From JAEMQF01 sp031396305 (GTDB lineage: Bacteria; Pseudomonadota; Gammaproteobacteria; Burkholderiales; Burkholderiaceae_C): DNA of 8,703 bases. Location of the stretch: the NCBI GenBank assembly GCA_031396305.1, contig JANNKM010000005.1:1-8703 (forward strand), read 5' to 3'. Shown here piece by piece: positions 6,418-8,703 of this stretch (positions are counted from its first letter, which is position 1; every line of letters starts with the position of its first letter). The notes below the pieces were generated by a model. That model was given only the letters and a program-made list of their open reading frames with translations. It was not told the DNA's origin and ran no database searches. The position numbers were made by a program, and so were the translations under genes.

Positions 6418-7182
6418 CTACGGCATCAACTGCCCACCGTTGACTTCGATGATCAGGCCGGTGACGTAGCTGCTTGCAGCGTCTGACGCGAGGTACAAGA
6501 ATGCCCCCGCGCATTCTTCCGCGGTGCCCAGCCGCCCCATCGGCACGGTGGCCTGCAAGGCGTCGAGTGTGGCCTGGGGCGTGTGCCGGTCGTGCAGTGG
6601 CGTCAGGATGACGCCCGGCGCAACGCCGTTGACACGAATCTTGTGCGGCGCGAATTCCTTCGCCAGGCCACGCGTCAACGTGCTGACGAAACCTTTGCTT
6701 GCCGCATACAGCACGACCCCGGGCCCACCGCCGTTGCGCGCGGCGATCGACGTGACGTTGATGATGTTGCCGTGACCCTGGCGCCGAAAGATCGGCAGCA
6801 CCGCCTGGCACATCGTGAACACGGAGCGCACGTTGAGGCTGAGCATCTCGTCGAGGAACGCCGAATCGGAGTCGGCAAACGGCTTGCGCGCGATCACGTT
6901 GCCGGCGTTGTTGATGAGCACGTCGATGCGGCCGAAGTGCTTGTGCACGTCAGCGACGAGGCGCAGCAGGTCGACGTCGCGCGTCGCATCGGCCTGGAAC
7001 GTCGCCGCCTTGCCGCCCGCCCCGGCAACGTCGGCCGCAACGCCGCGCGCCGCCGCCTCGCTCGAGTTGTAGTGCACGGCCACTGCCGCGCCCACGCGTC
7101 CGAACGCGCGCGCCGCTGCTGCGCCGATGCCGGTGCTCGCGCCGGTGATGAGGATGACTTTGTCTTTCAGGTCGGTGTGCAT
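6418..7182 (-). CDS. Short-chain dehydrogenase/reductase (classical SDR, FabG-like)
   Basis: Protein of 254 residues, the standard length for classical SDRs. The Rossmann dinucleotide motif TGASTGIG is at 13-20, NNAG at 90-93, and the catalytic tetrad is N116, S144, Y158 and K162 (YAASK). The end, EVNGGQLMP, is typical. The residues after strand 2 (HYNSS, 36-40) have no acidic residue at the usual NAD-selecting place, which leans towards NADPH (inference). It reduces or oxidises a carbonyl/alcohol; the substrate is not readable, and names such as 3-oxoacyl-ACP reductase or glucose dehydrogenase would be guesses. Soluble, cytoplasmic, probably tetrameric as the family is. GAGGA (7192-7188 on the minus strand) 5 bases before the ATG supports the start. 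It seems to be a single gene with its own regulatory region upstream. Confidence 0.92.
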   Translation of the reverse strand: MHTDLKDKVILITGASTGIGAAAARAFGRVGAAVAVHYNSSEAAARGVAADVAGAGGKAATFQADATRDVDLLRLVADVHKHFGRIDVLINNAGNVIARKPFADSDSAFLDEMLSLNVRSVFTMCQAVLPIFRRQGHGNIINVTSIAARNGGGPGVVLYAASKGFVSTLTRGLAKEFAPHKIRVNGVAPGVILTPLHDRHTPQATLDALQATVPMGRLGTAEECAGAFLYLASDAASSYVTGLIIEVNGGQLMP

Positions 7183-7212
7183 GGTGGTCCTCGGAAATGG
7201 ACGTTCGCTCGG

Positions 7213-7243
7213 CGCTCGAGTCTGTGGACTGAGAGCGTGTCAA
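7213..7243 (-). promoter_or_regulatory. Candidate promoter/operator of the SDR gene
   Basis: Reading the minus strand, TTGACA (7243-7238) is a perfect -35 box. Directly downstream lies a long imperfect palindrome: CGCTC (7213-7217) and AGTC (7219-7222) pair with GACT (7227-7230) and GAGCG (7233-7237) around a TGTG loop. It fills the space where spacer and -10 would be. No good -10 is visible (CTCGAG at 17-base spacing), so the promoter may need an activator, or the box may be chance. The palindrome is 31-55 bases before the SDR start and could bind a regulator. Confidence 0.4.
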
Positions 7244-7365
7244 TATCGTTTGAGTTCAGCGGCCTGCCGAAAGCAGGTCGGCTGGAAGGAGCGGTTAGGG
7301 TGCTGTTGCCCACCGGGAACTCTCGCTTGCACAATATCTTCCGTAACCCTCTGAACAAGATGGTG

Positions 7366-7392
7366 GCAGAGGAAATGCTCTGCGACTACAAT
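7366..7392 (+). promoter_or_regulatory. Candidate promoter and operator of the tandem-RHH operon
   Basis: TACAAT (7387-7392) matches the -10 consensus at five of six bases and would start transcription about 20 bases before the ATG at 7422. The -35 position is poor. A perfect inverted repeat, GCAGAG (7366-7371) and CTCTGC (7378-7383) with a 6-base spacer, lies just upstream of the -10, exactly where a repressor would block polymerase. The downstream gene encodes a ribbon-helix-helix-like protein, so autoregulation at this site is a natural guess. The 7183-7421 gap also holds a small CCTGC/GCAGG hairpin (7263-7277) of no clear role. Confidence 0.45.
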
Positions 7393-7421
7393 GGCTTATT
7401 GAATTCACGAACGGAGAGGCA

Positions 7422-8096
7422 ATGAACCTACAAAAGATCAGTTTTAAGGTGCCGCCAGCCCTTTGGCAGAACTTCGCGGCGCAGGCAAACGGCCTGTTTC
7501 TGGCTCGTGCACCGTTCCTCAACCACATGATCGCACGCGAGACACGGGAGCTAGTTGCTGACCTTGGCGAAAGGCGGCTCTCCGTGAGAGCGAAACGGTA
7601 TATCAGCGGGATGCTGAAAAAGCAGGACGCGAAGTCGGTGAACATAGAGGTAGAGCAGACTACTGCTGCGGCACTCAATCATGTGGTTCGGGAGCGCAAT
7701 ATCGTTCGAGACGCGTTCCTCTGCCGCCTCATCATTTTCTTGCGTGGCAGCGATACGCTACTCAAGTACTTGGGGGTTCCGCGTGTGGTTGGCGGTGGAC
7801 TGTTACGGGATGGACTTGAGCCCATGCCAAGTAGCCCTTTGAAGGCGATGGAGTCGGTGCGGGATGACCCGTTGTCCTACATACGTCATCACGTAAGTGA
7901 GACCTGGGAGTCCGGTATTTATACCGTTCCACTACCCCGTACCCTGGACTGGGCCGCCTGCTTCCTTGAGGACAAGGACGTTCCGGGAACCAGGGCGCAG
8001 AAGGACGATCAGCGGAAGACAGCTGAAATGTTTGATTTGCTTGAGAGGGATGCATTCGCAAAGGCGCCCTCGATCAAGAGGAGGCGCGCAAAGTGA
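7422..8096 (+). CDS. Hypothetical protein with two tandem ribbon-helix-helix-like units
   Basis: Protein of 224 residues; GGAG (7413-7416) precedes the ATG by 5 bases. I do not recognise a named family. Two segments share a beta strand plus two helices outline typical of ribbon-helix-helix DNA-binding proteins: residues 5-43 (KISFKVPPALWQNF then FLNHMIARETREL) and 71-110 (KSVNIEVEQTTAAALNHVV then VRDAFLCRLIIFL). Together they could form a pseudo-dimer in one chain. Residues 115-224 have no recognised domain and end in a very basic tail (IKRRRAK). The gene overlaps the next by 4 bases (GTGA), so the two are translationally coupled. Third positions are visibly less GC-rich than in the genes to the left, suggesting acquired DNA. 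Possible roles are an antitoxin-like repressor or a plasmid/island regulator. The RHH reading is by eye and needs structure prediction. Confidence 0.6.
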   Translation: MNLQKISFKVPPALWQNFAAQANGLFLARAPFLNHMIARETRELVADLGERRLSVRAKRYISGMLKKQDAKSVNIEVEQTTAAALNHVVRERNIVRDAFLCRLIIFLRGSDTLLKYLGVPRVVGGGLLRDGLEPMPSSPLKAMESVRDDPLSYIRHHVSETWESGIYTVPLPRTLDWAACFLEDKDVPGTRAQKDDQRKTAEMFDLLERDAFAKAPSIKRRRAK

Positions 8097-8320
8097 ACAC
8101 ACGACCAATCCACACGTCCAACGGACGGCAAGTCGAGCGCCTATGGTTGCTCTTCGGGGGAGAGGTTGTCCCCGTCCGCCGGACCGGCGAGAAGTTCTTC
8201 ATACATGAGTTCTTCGACGCGCCCCTGCGCGTCAATGCTCGTCGAGATGACGTTCCTGCTAAGTTACTCAGCCGTATCAACCAACTCATTCGAATGAAGG
8301 CGGCGAATGATGCCACGTGA
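8093..8320 (+). CDS. Small basic protein coupled to the RHH gene, possibly HicA-like
   Basis: 75 residues. The GTG start at 8093 is supported by GGAGG (8080-8084) 8 bases before it and by the 4-base overlap with the upstream stop. No family is certain. The outline GRQVERLWLLFGGEVVPVRR, then TGEKFFIHEF, then ARRDDVPAKLLSRINQLIR loosely resembles the small double-stranded-RNA-binding fold of HicA toxins (helix, beta hairpin, then a D-[IV]-P-x3-L-x2-I helix). The active-site histidine of HicA (usually in G-S-H-H) is not at the matching place, where this protein has T-G-E-K; the nearest histidine is H38. It could be an inactive or divergent toxin, or an unrelated protein. Being second in an operon behind a DNA-binding protein fits a toxin/antitoxin layout, but this is inference. 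Confidence 0.55.
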   Translation: MNTRPIHTSNGRQVERLWLLFGGEVVPVRRTGEKFFIHEFFDAPLRVNARRDDVPAKLLSRINQLIRMKAANDAT

Positions 8321-8345
8321 TGTGCTCCCTAACCTCGCCCTGGTG

Positions 8346-8367
8346 GCTGACCGTTCAACCGGTCAGC
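8346..8367. terminator. Hairpin between convergent genes, spanning the HepT stop
   Basis: GCTGACCG (8346-8353) and CGGTCAGC (8360-8367) are perfect inverted copies with a 6-base loop (TTCAAC). The loop contains the stop codon of the minus-strand HepT gene (8355-8357). It lies 26 bases after the stop of the small plus-strand gene. Position suits a bidirectional terminator; there is no real T-run on either side, so efficiency is doubtful. Confidence 0.45.
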
Positions 8368-8702
8368 TGATCAAGCCAAGTTTGCAACTGCGCCGACAAG
8401 GGTTCCAGATCTTGCACGACGGTCAGGTAAACCGTCTCGTCGTCAATGGCGTCGTAGCCGTGGATAATGCGGTTGCGCAGTCCGATGGCCAATCTCGCCT
8501 TGGGGACGTGCTCGAACAAGGTGGCGTCGAGGCTGGCAAGTCGCGCACACGCTTCGCCAAGGACTTCAAGCTGGCGCTCAACGGCGGAGCGGATCAACAG
8601 GCTCTTTGCGTAGTCTTCGAAAGCCACGCCCACAACACACGACCGCGCCGCATTGATCGCGGTCAACGCGTCGAACAGCAGCTTGGGCCGGCGCTCAGCC
8701 AT
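8355..8702 (-). CDS. hepT: HepT-like toxin (DUF86), MntA/HepT type toxin-antitoxin
   Basis: 115 residues, mostly helical, the usual HEPN/DUF86 length. The signature RNRIIHGYD is at 76-84: R76-x4-H81-x-Y83 is the R-x4-6-H active site of HEPN ribonucleases with the tyrosine that the partner MntA modifies by adding AMP. The segment LLIRSAVERQLEVLGEACARL (35-55) is also typical. HepT cleaves RNA when not neutralised; MntA, a minimal nucleotidyltransferase, is the antitoxin and usually sits directly beside it. No MntA is in the window; it would be expected just beyond base 8703, upstream on this strand. The ATG at 8702-8700 gives a normal N-terminus (MAERRPKLLFDAL), but its ribosome site lies outside, so the start is not certain. 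It converges on the RHH operon. Confidence 0.85.
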   Translation of the reverse strand: MAERRPKLLFDALTAINAARSCVVGVAFEDYAKSLLIRSAVERQLEVLGEACARLASLDATLFEHVPKARLAIGLRNRIIHGYDAIDDETVYLTVVQDLEPLSAQLQTWLDQLTG

Positions 8703-8703
8703 A

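Overview
This is a high-GC, densely coding bacterial window. Its codon use and gene types suggest a betaproteobacterium of the Burkholderiales (Rubrivivax/Leptothrix/Methylibium-like). That placement is an inference from composition and remembered family members, not from a search.

Layout. (1) 1-1082, plus strand: the 3' end of a short MOSC-domain protein, then a lipoprotein of the solute-binding protein family 3 type. (2) 1118-4030, plus strand: a TPR-like regulator with two winged-helix regions, a beta-propeller protein of the Vgb / glutamine-cyclotransferase-like type, and a DUF899 thioredoxin-like protein. The last begins with a nine-copy ACAGCC repeat coding for (Thr-Ala)9. The spacing and strong Shine-Dalgarno sites suggest these three form one locus. 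(3) 4031-4434: no intact gene. A short remnant of a membrane protein appears to carry a small internal inversion, because its next segment reads sensibly only on the opposite strand. (4) 4435-4965, plus strand: a DUF421 (YetF-like) membrane protein. It converges on (5) 4995-6203, minus strand: a CPA2-type cation/proton antiporter consisting of the membrane domain only. (6) 6204-6417: no clear gene. (7) 6418-7182, minus strand: a classical short-chain dehydrogenase/reductase, with a palindrome and a consensus -35-like box upstream. (8) 7183-7421: a regulatory gap serving the divergent genes on both sides.

(9) 7422-8320, plus strand: a two-gene operon. The first gene encodes a protein that looks like two ribbon-helix-helix units in tandem. 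The second overlaps it by four bases, has a strong ribosome binding site and a GTG start, and encodes a 75-residue basic protein with a faint HicA-like outline. A perfect inverted repeat sits in the putative promoter. (10) 8355-8702, minus strand: a HepT-type (DUF86) toxin with the R-x4-H-x-Y motif. It converges on the operon, with a hairpin at its stop codon.

The left four fifths look like ordinary housekeeping or metabolic genes. The right end (7200-8703) reads as less GC-rich and holds the accessory toxin/antitoxin-like material. The best candidate for an undescribed system is the tandem-RHH/small-protein pair at 7422-8320. The most unusual structural event is the apparent micro-inversion at about 4137-4214.
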